A DNA stretch of 64,000 nucleotides from Oegoconia quadripuncta (GCA_949316235.1 OX438747.1:4898501-4962500); one strand, 5' to 3'; counted from the first letter of the stretch, positions 34,714 to 45,579 are shown. The notes: generated from the sequence alone by a model not told the origin. Made by a program: numbers and translations.

Positions 34714-37700
34714 ATGGAAAGACGCGCCTCTCGTGTTTCCCCGTCCCAATGGGACATAATGCTGGATTTTTTGGGAGAAAATCCATCATTAATACGGGGC
34801 TACAACAACAGCTCCAGGGGAAGGGAACAGTCACAACGCCTGTGGCGGCAGCTGGCCAATTTACTGAATGCTGAGGGGTCAGGTGCCAGTAAGACAGCGA
34901 AGGAATGGGCAACTGTAAGTATAAACTACAGACATTTTAAATGCATCCATTCCTTTTAGTTGATAAATATCCACTGCTGAATAGGCATAGGACATAAATG
35001 ATATGTGAAATATTCTTTGCAGTACTTCAACAACTACAAGTCGAAGTTGAAGAAGACGGTGTCTGCTATAAACATTGAAATAGCTGCCACAGGTGGAGGA
35101 CCTGCCTTGGCTGAATCCCTGTCAGACCAAGAACAAAGAGTTCTAGCATTATTGGGACAAGGATTTGGCCAAGGTTTACCCAGCGTGAGAGTGAATCCCT
35201 TTCCTGATGCGGTAAGAACAGTAATTTGCATTTATATGCCATGTGGTTTCCATCACATAAAAAGAATAGAATCAAACCATCTTTTACCATGAATGTTGTA
35301 AAGGAGCACCAAGGGACCATCACCAAAAATCTATATTAAAGACTTTAGTACACATCTCAACACCGATGGCCACCACCTTTATCATATTGTGTGCATTTCT
35401 GCATCAAAGGTGAGAAATTAAAGTTAATATTTGGAGCACCCAAACACCTGTCTGGGTTCTCTCCACTCACCCCATAAGTCATGAGAGTATGTATGTACTA
35501 TGGATGTGTTTTTCTTAGTAAATTACCATTTAAGAAGTAAAATAAAATTTGTAAAATAATCAATATTGATATGCTTATTGTTTCAGGGGTCAAGAGAGCC
35601 ACGTCCAGCTCCTGACATTACAGCAGTACTGCAGGTGGACCGCCTTCCATCTATGGTAAGTTTATTTTAAAAATTTGGAGTGGTTTTAAACTACTTTAGT
35701 TATTTATTTTAACACTAGCAGCTGCCCGCGACTTCGTCCGCGTAGACTATATGAATCAACACTTTATTACTTTCCCACGGGAATACATTCAGCAGAAAAA
35801 TTACCATGTAGTTTATCTCAAACAGGAAAAGACCCTGGGCAGATAACAGGTATGTGGAACCATGTTGGTGTTTTGCCAGGTAAATGAATTAAGACAGGGA
35901 TCCATTAAAAGACCTTTCTGAAAAATTCTGGTTTATATTTATTAAAGTACTTCCTTATGAACAACATTCTTTGCCATGTTTGAAGGTGGTAGCAATAGAA
36001 CCAAACTTTGAGGTGAACTTACACGGGAGCATGCCACATAGAACTGACCGTGAGAGAAACAGTCCTGTCGTAGGTCTACTCCGGCGAATTTGAGAGTTTG
36101 CCCCTGCGACTTATTTATTGTCATGGCAAAACAGACCTTTAGTGGAAACTGAAGCCTTTTGAATTCAAAGGGAAGATCATTTGGTATTAATGGAATACGC
36201 GGTACAAACACTGTTTCTCCCGGAGCAGGTCCTGTTAAAATAGTGGCCTCTACTACGATCCGGTGCAAAGCCTTGACTTGCAACCTAGTACCGTTACAAA
36301 GTTTGGGTGGCTTTAAATTTCTCAATAACACAACAGGTGCACCCACACGTAGTAAAAGTGACTTTGACTCTTCGACTTCGACACCAATTTGAATTTGTAA
36401 TTTCAACCCCTACCACTATCGCAACCCGTAAGGGGTTAGCTTCAAAATAAATGTCATTTTCGCAATCAACGTCCCAAAAAATCTAAATAACGACACCAAT
36501 ATAGACTTTTTTGGTATCACCCCCCAACCCTATCTCACCCCTAGAGGGTTGGCTTAAAATAAATGTCATTTTCATAATCAACATCCCAAAAAACCTAAAT
36601 AACGACACCAATATCGATTTTATGGTTTCAACCCCCATTTCACACCCCAGGGGGCTTTTTTTCGAAAAATCTCAACTCACCCTTATCTCATTCTCTAACC
36701 CCAAGGGGTTAGCTTCAAAACAAATTACATTTTCGTAATCAACGTCCCAAAAAACCTAAATAATGACACCAATATTGACTTTTTTGGTATCAACCCCCAC
36801 CCCTATCTCAACCCTAGAGGGTTAACTTAAAATAAATGTCATATTCATAATCAACATCCCATAAAATCTAAATAACGACACCATTATCGATTATATGGTT
36901 TTAACCCCTATTTCACAACCCAGGGGGTTGTTTTTCGAAAAATCTCAAAACACGTATTAGCTTATTTGTTCCTAGGAGTACTCTTGCGAAGTTTCGAGTC
37001 GAAAATAGTCGAAATGTCCAAGTTATACTGTTTCTTTAAACTTCCCACCCCTGTTTCACCCCCTTAAAAGGTGAATTTTGAAAAATCCTTTCTTAGTGCT
37101 CCCCTAGACCTCGTAAGGTACCTACGTGCCAAATTTGGAAACTCTATTCACCCCTTTGACTATGACTATGACTTTGACTAAAACTTTGACTATGACTTTG
37201 ACTATGACTTCGACTATGACTTCGACTATGACTTCGACTATGACATTGACTACGACTTTGACTATGACTTTGACTATGACTTCGACTATGACTTTGACTA
37301 TGACTTTGCCTATGACTTTGACTTTGACTATGACTTTGACTATGACTTTGACTATGATTTTGACTATGACTTTGACATGACTTTGACTATGAATTTTACT
37401 TTTTGACTTTGAGTCTTCGACTTTGAGCCTTCGTCTTTGAGCCTTCGATTTTGAGCCTTCGACTTTGAGCCTTCGACTTTGAGCTTTCGACTTTGAGTCT
37501 TCGACTTTGAGTCTTCGACTTTGAGTCTTCGACTTTGAGCCTTCGACTTTGAGCCTTCGTCTTTGAGCCTTCGATTTTGAGCCTTCGACTTTGAGCCTTC
37601 GTTTTTGAACTTTGGACTTTGAGTCTTCGACTTTGAGTCTTCGACTTTTAGCCTTCGACTTTGAGCCTTCGACTTTCAGCCTTCGACTTTGAGCCTTCGA

Positions 37701-40071
37701 ATTTGAGCCTTTGACTTTGAGCCTTCGACTTTGAGTCTTCGACTTTGAGCCTTCGACTTTGAGCCTTCGACTTTGAGCCATCGAGTTTGAGCCTTCGTCT
37801 TTGAGCCTTTGACTTTGAGCCTTCGACTTTGAGCCTTCGACTTTGAGCCTTCGACTTTGAGCCTTCGAGTTTGAGCCTTCGTCTTTGAGCCTTCGACTTT
37901 GAGCCTTCGACTTTGAGCCTTCGAGTTTGAGCCTTCGTCTTTGAGCCTTTGACTTTGAGCCTTCGACTTTGAGTCTTCGACTTTGAGCCTTCGACTTTGA
38001 GCCTTCGACTTTGAGCCTTCGTCTTTGAGCCTTTGACTTTGAGCCTTCGACTTTGAGTCTTCGACTTTGAGCCTTCGACTTTGAGTCTTCGACTTTGAAC
38101 CTTCGACTTTGAGCCTTCGACTTTGAGCCTTCGACTTTGAGTCTTCGATTTCGACACCAATTTGAATTTGTGATTTCAACCCCTACCACTATCGCAACCC
38201 GTAAGGGGTTAGCTTCAAAATAAATGTCATTTTCGCAATCAACGTCCCAAAAAACCTAAATAACGACACCAATATAGACTTTTTTGGTATCATCCCCCAC
38301 CCCTATCTCACCCCTAGAGGGTTGGCTTAAAATAAATGTCATTTTCATAATCAACATCCCAAAATACCTAAATAATGACACCAATATCGATTTTATGGTT
38401 TCAACCCCCATTTCACACCCCAGGGTGCTGTTTTTCGAAAAATTTCACCTCACCCTTATCTCATTCTCTAACCCCAAGGGGTTAGCTTCAAAACAAATGG
38501 CATTTTCGTAATCAACGTCCCAAAAAACCTAAATAATGACACCAATATTGACTTTTTTGGTATCAACCCCCACCCCTATCTCAACCCTAGAGGGTTAACT
38601 TAAAATAAATGTCATATTCATAATCAACATCCCATAAAACCTAAATAACGACACCGATATCGATTTTATGGTTTTAAACCCCATTTCACAACCCAGGGGG
38701 TTGTTTTTCGAAAAATCTCAAAACACGTATTAGCTTATTTGTTCCTAGGAGTACTCTTGCGAAGTTTCGAGTCGAAAATAGTCGAAATGTCCAAGTTATA
38801 CTGTTTCTTCATACAAACTTCCCACCCCTGTTTCACCCCCTTAAAGGGTGAATTTTGAAAAATCCTTTCTTAGTGCTCCCCTAGACCTCGTAAGGAACCT
38901 ACGTGCCAAATTTGGAAACTCTAGACCCAGCGGTTTGGCCTGTGCGTTGATATGTCAGTCAGTCAGTCAGTCAGTCAGTCAGTTTCTTCCTTTATATATT
39001 TAGATGTATTGTACACACACATTTTATTACTATCCAAAAGATAAAAATGCTTATTGTGTTTAGGGTGAAAGAGACCACGATTATGTTTCTGCTGGAGGGT
39101 CCAATGATCGTTCTGCAGCAGAAGTGCCTCCTGAAAATCCTGAAATCGATATGTAAGATTTCCTTCTTTAAATTTCAAGTGAATGCGAATATATTTTTAT
39201 TATAATTTTAAAATTGGTTTTCTTAGGGAAATGGACATACTCGAGGAAGTGGTGGACATGGACAGTGGTTCAGTGCAGGTAGCTGCTGAAGAATGTGTCT
39301 CCGAGTCACAGCCCAATGTTCCACCTCTCCCTAGGCGAACGCGCCGCACCCGATATCGTAGTAAGTTCAAAATTTGCAATTTCATAAATCTGCATCAGTT
39401 TTTGAGTGTTGCACATAGGTGTCCAAAAATCCTCACGACATTTAGCTATGTATTAAGGGGCTTTATTGTTTCAGCTCGACCCATGGCACCTCTTGATGAG
39501 GCACGCAGAATCTTATCCCAAGTGGAGCTACAACGAGCAGCTGCAGATGCCGCAAATGCTCGTGCTCTTGAGCAGGTTGGGCAGAACTTGGGCCGTATTG
39601 CAAACGCAATGGAAATGTATGTTGCTCACATACAACAGGTGAATACAATTACTATTAATTATACAATTATTGGAGGTCCGGGTTCGATTCCTGGGCAGGC
39701 TGTGAACCAGTGAGTTTTTAAATTTAATTTAATTAATCTTGTACATTAATCCAATTTGATCTTGGAACTGTAAACGAAGATATCTTGGGGAAACCTGCCT
39801 TTAAATGAAAAGAAATAAAATGAAGTTTTTCTCAATACCTTGGGATAAGTATAATATATGTATATGTTCCAATCATCCAATTTAGCCAGTAGTATATCTT
39901 GCATGCAGAAATCAAAATATCTTTACTAATAGGATATCCCTTTTGACATAAACCTAAAAATTTATTTTATGTATAACAGCAATTACTCAAAAGAATTGAA
40001 TTAATAATAACATTTATTTTTTTTCAGCACTGCAGAGACTGTTAGCCATAGGTCTGCAATCACTGCTGTGA
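34714..40071 (+). CDS. Harbinger Myb/SANT-like DNA-binding protein, seven exons
   Basis: Proposed exons are 34714-34914, 35023-35211, 35587-35655, 39064-39152, 39227-39360, 39475-39638 and 40036-40071. All have GT/AG borders and consistent phase, giving about 293 residues. Residues 9-80 form a Myb/SANT-like (zeste-type) DNA-binding domain: SPSQWDIMLDFL, LWRQLANLLNAEG, K.AKEWATYFNNYKSKLKKT. An acidic and Pro-rich middle follows, then a basic RRTRRTRYR patch and an Ala/Gln-rich helical C-terminus (LDEARRILSQVELQ...). In Harbinger elements the Myb-like partner binds subterminal sites and brings the transposase into the nucleus. Introns hold the Helitron (35715-39004) and a SINE fragment (39668-39800). 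The last exon is the least certain: the acceptor could be tttttcag at 40027 or ctgcag at 40035, and only the second gives a plausible end (RLLAIGLQSLL). Confidence 0.8.
35942..36360 (-). pseudogene. C-terminal fragment of a Helitron Pif1-like helicase
   Basis: The frame reads VGAPVVLLRNLKPPKLCNGT, then FPLKVCFAMTINKSQGQTL (motif V region), then FSHGQFYVACSRV (motif VI region) and a stop after VVHKEVL. These are the closing motifs of the SF1B Pif1-like helicase fused to Rep in Helitrons, where motif VI normally reads YVALSRV. The upstream side runs into satellite-like sequence (VEVEESKS) at about 36360, so the Walker motifs and the Rep nuclease are absent. It is a fossil fragment, although its frame is still open. 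Confidence 0.85.
36364..37140. repeat. Long direct repeat, copy 1
   Basis: It matches 38146-38930 over its whole length with few differences, from cgacaccaatttgaatttg to cgtgccaaatttggaaactc. Within it a shorter unit (aatcaacgtcccaaaaaacc...aacgacaccaatat) recurs four times (about 36463, 36576, 36737, 36854). Each is linked to an aaccc(c)taa/gggggtt word, so the repeat is itself built from tandem duplications. Confidence 0.9.
37141..37400. repeat. 12-bp satellite (gactatgacttt)n
   Basis: About 20 imperfect units of gactatgacttt/gactatgacttc. On minus each unit reads KVIV with no stop. Confidence 0.9.
37401..38148. repeat. 14-bp minisatellite (gactttgagccttc)n
   Basis: About 53 units with point variants (gagtcttc, gagccttt, gagtttgagc). 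Because 14 is not a multiple of 3, all three minus frames read the same 14-residue periodic peptide (GSKSKAQSRRLKVE) and stay open. The plus strand meets TGA in every frame once per 42 bp. Open frames of 167-355 codons on minus arise from this alone and begin at non-ATG codons. I do not regard them as genes. Confidence 0.95.
38146..38930. repeat. Long direct repeat, copy 2
   Basis: This is the second copy of 36364-37140, flanking the satellites on the other side. A small gain (tcatac near 38809) and scattered substitutions separate the copies. Confidence 0.9.
38952..38982. repeat. (GTCA)n microsatellite near the Helitron 5' end
   Basis: Seven to eight gtca units lie just inside the Helitron 5' terminus. 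Confidence 0.9.
39668..39800 (+). mobile_element. SINE fragment (family D) in the last intron of the Myb-like gene
   Basis: It matches 56745-56875: box B ggttcgattcctgggcaggc, then agtgagtttttaaatttaat and a diverged ...gaaacctgcc. The tRNA head upstream of box B is missing. Confidence 0.65.
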
Positions 40072-40551
40072 AAATTGTGTATTAATAATAATAATTAGCT
40101 AATTATTTCTTTGCCATAAATCAAAAATACATGAGTTTCTCCAGTGTGTGGATTATAATTTTATTTTATAGTATTTTTTTTATTTTGTAATGACATGCTT
40201 TTTAATTTGATGTTATTTTCTTTTATTTGATTCTATGTTTTGTAATTTTATTGGGTATTTTACAAAGTGATTTTGTTTTATAACTTTACTATAATTTCAA
40301 ACACTAATTGTTTTACGAAAAAATACAATACATTTCTGTCAATTGTAATATTTTTATTTATCAGTATTCCCATGAGGTCAGAGGAAGGCATGTCGCAGGT
40401 ACTTAACACCATAGGGTATTGGTATAGAGAATGTCTTTTATGATTAAATGTCTGTGAAATTGGGAAAAGTTGGGATTCACAGGGCACAATGAGGGTAAAT
40501 AAACCACATATGATTTTCAGTAACAAAATTATAATAAACTATTTCTACTGT

Positions 40552-42126
40552 CTATTGTGTAGACCACAGTCTCTCTATCAGCGCATTTCTGACTGTTTGT
40601 GCAGTTGCCAATGGGTTGCCAGCCGAAACAGGAATCTGCATATCCTGAAATATATAAAATAAATAACTATTTGAAACTCACACATTAACTAGGGGGTTAT
40701 TTTAATTTTAATGTTGACAATCACTTTTATTTTAGACTCCTTAGGTTGCTATAATTATTTTTAGTTTGTGCGTACAAGTACCTGCATAGCTAATTCATTT
40801 CTTTCCTCTTGAGGAGTCAGCTCAGGAACAGGTAGCCTAGCTTTATTAGCTACATTATGCAAAACTATACAGGCGTTAGTGATGTAGCCAGCCATGATGG
40901 GATGGTAGTGCAGTTTTCTGTCTACTAAAAGACACCGCCATCGTGATTTAAGGACGCCAATGCATCTCTCAACACAATTTCTGACTCTACAATGCTGATC
41001 AGTATAGTAGCGTTCAGGACTATTGGGCTCAGTATTCAAAATTGGGGTCAGTAGAGTAGCACGCAGCGGATACCCTGAATCTCCTGAAACATATTTAAAG
41101 CAATGTTTGTTTTATTCACTAAGTAATCAGTTTCCAGACTGTCACTGTTTACCAATATAATGTATAAATACCTAATAGCCATACTGTTTCATTTTCATGA
41201 TCACATAGATGCTCAAGATGATGTCTAATAGGATGGCTGTTCCACACATGTGAGTCATGGCTTGCACCACCATGGCCAGCGTCAATGCTCAATATGTTTA
41301 AATCAGAGTCGCAGATCTAAAAAAAAACAATAAATTATATTGTTATTGAGGTATTTATAATGAACTAGCAACTATGCCATTGATGGTCTACAAATCTTGA
41401 ATAAAATAAATTAACTCACTAATTGAGCATTCAAAGAGTGGTATCGCTTGCGGTTGAAATATCTTTCTTCAAACTCTGCTGGCCTCACAATGGCAATATG
41501 GGAACCGTCAATGCATCCTACTACTCCGGGCATTCCAAACTTTTCATAAAATCTAAAATATTATCAATTACATATTTAAATGTTTTGCAATTAATAATGT
41601 GACTGTAGTTTTTTAAAACTTACCCTTGCTTAATTACATTCCTCTCTTCTCTGGTTTGTGGAAAATGTATATATTTGCTTCTAAAGGCATCATTATTTAA
41701 AGCGAGTGTTACAGCTCGTATGCAGTTTGAAACACTCACTTGATGCATTTTATGGTCGGCACTTACTCCTACAAATCTTTGGTAGGAACCAGACGCATAA
41801 AAATTTAATGCACTTAAAACCTAAAAAAAAAACCAGGTTAGTAAGTAGGTAATAAAAATGTCAAGTGCGCTGCTAATATTTTATAGGAAAGTACTTACTT
41901 TGGAAACTGTTGTTAAGCCACCTTTCCTAGGTAAATGGGGTTCTAACTCTCGAATGAGGTCAAGAGTCAGACCTTTATTTAATCGATAGACCCCTATAAA
42001 ATCGCGGTCTGGCATTTCAAATGCTATCTCTTGGTCTCGAAGGCGCGCACTACGTCTTCTATACAAGAGAGATTCCTCAAGGCGTGCGTGCTCCAAAAAG
42101 TTCTCGTACAATCCTAAGTCTGCCAT
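40552..42126 (-). CDS. HARBI1-type Harbinger transposase, six exons
   Basis: Exons on minus are 42126-41899, 41820-41624, 41552-41420, 41316-41172, 41083-40782 and 40644-40552. All have GT/AG borders and matching phases and give 365 residues, close to the roughly 350 of HARBI1-like proteins. The DDE_4 nuclease motifs are present: GCIDGSHI (Asp157), GGASHDSHVW (Asp207), LLGDSGYPL (235-241) and VERCIGVLKSRWRCL (Glu273). The N-terminal half carries the helix-turn-helix-like region (LNFYASGSYQRFVG). No stop or frameshift is seen and all three catalytic acids are in place. The start is the ATG of MADLGLYENF at 42126; an open frame extends 24 bp further upstream only through a GTG. The last exon is inferred from donor cag|GTACTT and acceptor tttcag|gatatg; without it the frame would end at VLVRTN. 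It may be active, or a very recently silenced copy. Confidence 0.88.
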
Positions 42127-42497
42127 AATATTAAATTTCACTGTTTTCACTATTCATAAATTTTGTAAATAAATAAAAGATGTCAAAAACGAATTATAAA
42201 TGTTCCACAACCACGAAATCTACTTAAATAACGTGGAAAAGCTGACAAACGCACAAATAAGATTTGTAGATGTTGCTCACTTAGTAACTTCTAAGGATTC
42301 TGCTAATTGACATAATAGCAAATCATATTAAGTGGACCATTTTACGAATTTCCTTACAAAATCTTCAATTTGGATGAATTGCATTAGGATTCAAATTTGG
42401 TTTCATTTTATGATTCGTCGCTAATGTTGCCATTTTATGAATAGCGAAATGAAACATATTGTGACCATAATGTGAAACACCCAATGTGGCCTTTTTA

Positions 42498-42858
42498 GAC
42501 CCCCTGATGTTTGATGTTAAATTAATTTGATCATTACTACACCGCATTAAATTTCGCATTTTTATTTGAATCTAGGTGAGGAAGGAAATGTAGTCTAATT
42601 ACGGGGACAAGATTCATTTACAAAATCAATACATTTTTTTTTACATTTTTATTTACATATTTATAAAATGGGAAGACATTCACACAAACATGATTGAACT
42701 CTGACTCAAAGGTTAAGTCCGCCGTTGCTAGAAAAAGACTCATTATTCGGTCGCTGTGTCCCTGTCCCACAGTTGGCAGAGTATAAATAAAGTTCGATCA
42801 TCTATGACCGAAGTGGTACAAACAACAGGAGCACCGAAAATTACGTATTTTCAACAAT
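42498..42858. other. Stretch with no recognised feature
   Basis: AT-rich sequence between the Harbinger right side and the first MITE. No exon or repeat recognised. Confidence 0.4.
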
Positions 42859-43179
42859 GGTGTCGATTCGGATGTACAACGAACTAACTAAATTTAAAGC
42901 AGATACATCCTTTTCTAACACTATTAACATGAAAGGGACGACTATAAATTAAGGCCTGTCAAATTAAGTTAAGAGCTGTCAAAACAAGTCGCTCCATAGT
43001 ATTTTAAATCGTGACGTCGCTAGGAGTACACCTAATATTGATAAAGAAGTGCTTGTTTTGATCCTTTAACTTAATTTGACAGGACTTAATTATATGTCGT
43101 CCTTTTCATGTATTAGTGGTTAGAAAAAGATACATATAATTTAAATTTAGTTAGTTCGTTGTACATCCGAATCGACACC
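42859..43179. mobile_element. Fold-back MITE with long imperfect arms
   Basis: The arm starts ggtgtcgattcggatgtaca at 42859 and ends with its complement at 43179. Inversion matches continue inward for about 150 bp (tcaaattaagttaa, acatgaaa(a)gg(g)acgac). AAT flanks it on both sides (42856-42858, 43180-43182). Confidence 0.8.
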
Positions 43180-43182
43180 AAT

Positions 43183-43322
43183 GATGTCGATTCGGCTGAA
43201 CACCAACTAAACTAAAACCAGTTTTAGAGTGGTGCCGTCGCATCGTAGTGCTCCAAGGCGAAAAAGACAGTACTACTTTAAACCTGGTGTTAGTTTAGTT
43301 GGTGTACATCCGAATCGACACC
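43183..43322. mobile_element. Second MITE of the same family, adjoining
   Basis: The inverted ends gatgtcgattcggctgaaca and tgtacatccgaatcgacacc enclose accaactaaactaaaaccag and its complement. It shares the AAT between the two elements and has another AAT at 43323-43325. Confidence 0.8.
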
Positions 43323-43453
43323 AATATGTTACTTCTGTCGCGAATGACCCTTCTTTTGTTATTTATGTTATGATTTAAATGTTCAGTATCTGTTTATATC
43401 TGCTTCGCATTGGGTGTGAAGGGTTATTGCGAAATAGTTTAGGAAACACTCAC

Positions 43454-43558
43454 CATCAGCGAGTGTCTCCAGGTCTGGATCCTCATTGGGGTGGTTCTTT
43501 TCCCGTTGTGTGATGCTTTTCCTCTCTGACTTTAATGGTTGATTTGGACGTCTCACAT
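43454..43558 (-). CDS. Orphan internal exon of an unidentified gene
   Basis: On minus a good acceptor (ctttaactttacag) and donor (gatg|GTGAGT) bound 105 bases. One phase is open through the whole exon and encodes 34 residues beginning VRRPNQPLKSERKSITQREK and ending DPDLETLAD, hydrophilic and Lys/Glu-rich. I do not recognise the protein. It lies between fzr and RBM45. It could be a small separate gene or an untranslated or alternative 5' exon linked to fzr. Confidence 0.5.
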
Positions 43559-44639
43559 CTGTAAAGTTAAAGCACATGAACACCTGTGCCGGCTAAGTAT
43601 CAAAGAGACCATTTATCGTTTTATACTAGGTACTTCTCTTTAAGTATAGGTATGCTTTCTTGTCATTCATATTGTATCTTTTGACTAATCATTAAGATAA
43701 GGTGTACTCTGAGGCAATCATCCTCAGATTACACCAGTGGTCCAAGGATGTAGCAGTATCCGCCGCGCATCTTGCGCTCCAGTGGACCCTTTCTCGTGGC
43801 GACTACTAACATCCTAGGTGGGTAAGTGCTTGCTTGCTAGGCTATCTCTCACCACACCTTCTGCGCAATATTTGTGAGCTCACTACGCTAGTGAAACCGC
43901 CCTCCCCGTCGAGGTCGATACGACGAGGACTCGGTCCACTTTCTTTCTTTCCCGGGATACAAAATGAATTCCTCAAACTTTGAATAGAAAACTTAGAACA
44001 ACTTTGTTTATAGATAAGTTCACATTATTCTATTGATAATTAGGATATTTAGAATACTTAGGTTCGATACTTAGGTTCGATACTTAGCTCTCGTGTGAGT
44101 TGCAGTCCTTGCTACCGTGCTTGCGCCTTCCACTCTCAGGCACGGCACCAGCTTTGACTTTATAATTTTACACTTTGAAATTAAGTTTGTACATAATGGC
44201 TGATATGTTAATGCTTTCGTTGGCGCCGAATTTAAGTTTTGACAGAATTGTCCAAAGAGAATATAAACACTACGTTTTAGAATTGTCTATGTGGCCAGAA
44301 TTATTTACAGGCTTGGACTCTAGTATATTTGGGACATCGCGATTCTTCGCGACAACTTCGAACCGGTTAGATTACGTTAAGCCTTTGAGAGGTGGGCCGG
44401 TCACCGGTGACCGCAAACAATTGATTTTCAATTATGTCTGTGTCGGGGCAGTCGACATGTTAAATTTATCTATGCTGTGGTTTGGCTTGGATCATTAAGC
44501 TTCGTTTAGTAGGGATTCGGCTTGATTATCCGACAGCTGTCAGTAGCGATAGAACAGATGACTGGTCAGCTGTCATTTAAACCTTTTTGCTTCTGTAGAC
44601 GTCCACAACGCTATCGTTGTTAGTTGAATAGACTGGTGG
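43559..44639. other. Mixed stretch without a recognised gene
   Basis: 43720-43960 is GC-richer and looks repeat-derived, ending in cttgcttgct/tttctttcttt simple sequence. An open frame at 44175-44498 (plus; first ATG at 44196) ends FNYVCVGAVDMLNLSMLWFG but matches nothing I know. Confidence 0.35.
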
Positions 44640-45052
44640 TTCCTGAACCTGTATCTCCTAGTCTCCTATCGATAAAACTTCTCAACCATTTTCTCCCCCT
44701 GGACGATAGTTTCGGTACCATGGCGGCGTAACTTGCCGCTCGGTACCACCCGCCGCGCGTTCCTGCTGGCGCTGACTTTCGTGATCCCGATTCATTTAGA
44801 ACATGTATCCACGCTGACCAGGTAGGTGGCTCCAGCTATTGGCCCAGAAAATCGAGATGGAGCCGTGTCCAAGGGCAGTCCGGCTAGGGCCAGGAGGGCG
44901 GCGCGTGGTGATCCGACATGGCTGTTATGGGCTAGATCCCTTTGCCTTCTCCTAGATGAGAAAATAAAACTAAAAAAAAATTAATTACTGCAGCAGGGCA
45001 GTATGGGTGGAAGCCCTTAGCCCAAAACAAAAAAAAAAAAAAAAAAAAAACA
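44640..45052 (+). repeat. Probable retroposon 3' end with poly-A
   Basis: A GC-rich block of about 300 bp is unlike its surroundings. It is followed by atgagaaaataaaactaaaa, gggtggaagcccttagccca and a run of about 21 A's ending near 45050. The composition change and A-tail suggest a LINE 3' UTR. No coding motif was seen. Confidence 0.5.
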
Positions 45053-45061
45053 AAAAAATTA

Positions 45062-45141
45062 ATTTTTAACTGTCAGTCAGAAGAGTATAGTTACTATACT
45101 CTTTGGTCTGAGTTAAGAGGAGATTCTGTAATACAGGGCCT
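45062..45141. mobile_element. End of a PIF/Harbinger-like MITE
   Basis: It terminates gattctgtaatacagggcct, the terminal word of the MITE at 5119. A short palindrome (aagagtatagttactatactctt) lies inside. The left terminus was not found, perhaps lost to the retroposon next to it. Confidence 0.5.
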
Positions 45142-45579
45142 GAGAGTTGGAGACTCTTTAGACATTATCTGAGTAATCTGTGTTGGAGACACTGGTCAGA
45201 CCTCGCTCAGCCCAAAGAGTACAATTATAGTACTGTTTACCATGACCTCAGCCGCGGCGGAACTATTAGTTTAATTTGTGTCACAACTCAAAGGATAATC
45301 TTACTCACGGGAAGGGAATAAAGCCAGCACAGTAAGCTCTCTTTAAACTCAAAATGCATTATGTTACGGAATTCGGAGTTGTTTTATGTCGGTATTTGTG
45401 CCTACCTGCTTGAATTAGTTTCTTACTTACATAATCTGTGGCAAACCGTGATGAAGCCAACTTGGTGCTAACGTCAAGTGCTCAGTGGTCCATACAAATC
45501 GGAGACAATTATATCCTCTTTGTCAGAGACTTAGAGCCAGAACTTTCAAACCCTCGGTTGAGACAATTTCTAAACAAAA

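Larger units (their letters stand above)
35715..39004 (-). mobile_element. Helitron (3.3 kb) inserted in an intron of the Harbinger Myb-like gene
   Basis: On minus it starts A|TCTAAATATATAAAGG at 39004 and ends ...GCGGGCAGCTGCTAG|T at 35715, with a GC hairpin (cgcggacgaagtcgcgggc) just inside the end. This is the exact Helitron A-T insertion rule. Inside are the C-terminal end of a Pif1-like helicase (35942-36360), two direct repeats of about 780 bp, a 12-bp and a 14-bp satellite, and a (GTCA)n run near its 5' end. The Rep domain and most of the helicase are missing, so it is non-autonomous. The Myb-like gene remains in phase around it. Confidence 0.9.
34111..42497. mobile_element. PIF/Harbinger DNA transposon, apparently complete gene set
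   Basis: It holds the two convergent genes that define the superfamily: a Myb/SANT-like gene on plus (34714-40071) and a HARBI1-type DDE transposase on minus (40552-42126). Both have uninterrupted spliced frames. The outer borders are uncertain. I propose the inverted words taaaaaggcc at 34111-34120 and its complement at 42488-42497, after which the two sides share scattered further matches. I could not find a clean TWA target duplication. Without the Helitron at 35715-39004 the element would be about 5.1 kb. Confidence 0.6.

Noticed and set aside
34673..34912. Minus-strand frame of 79 codons
   Set aside because: It is antisense to the first main exon of the Harbinger Myb-like gene.
37122..38189. 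A 355-codon open frame on minus with KSKAQSRRLKVE repeats
   Set aside because: It is produced by the 14-bp and 12-bp satellites. Two other frames give the same peptide, it starts at GTG, and it lies inside a non-autonomous Helitron.
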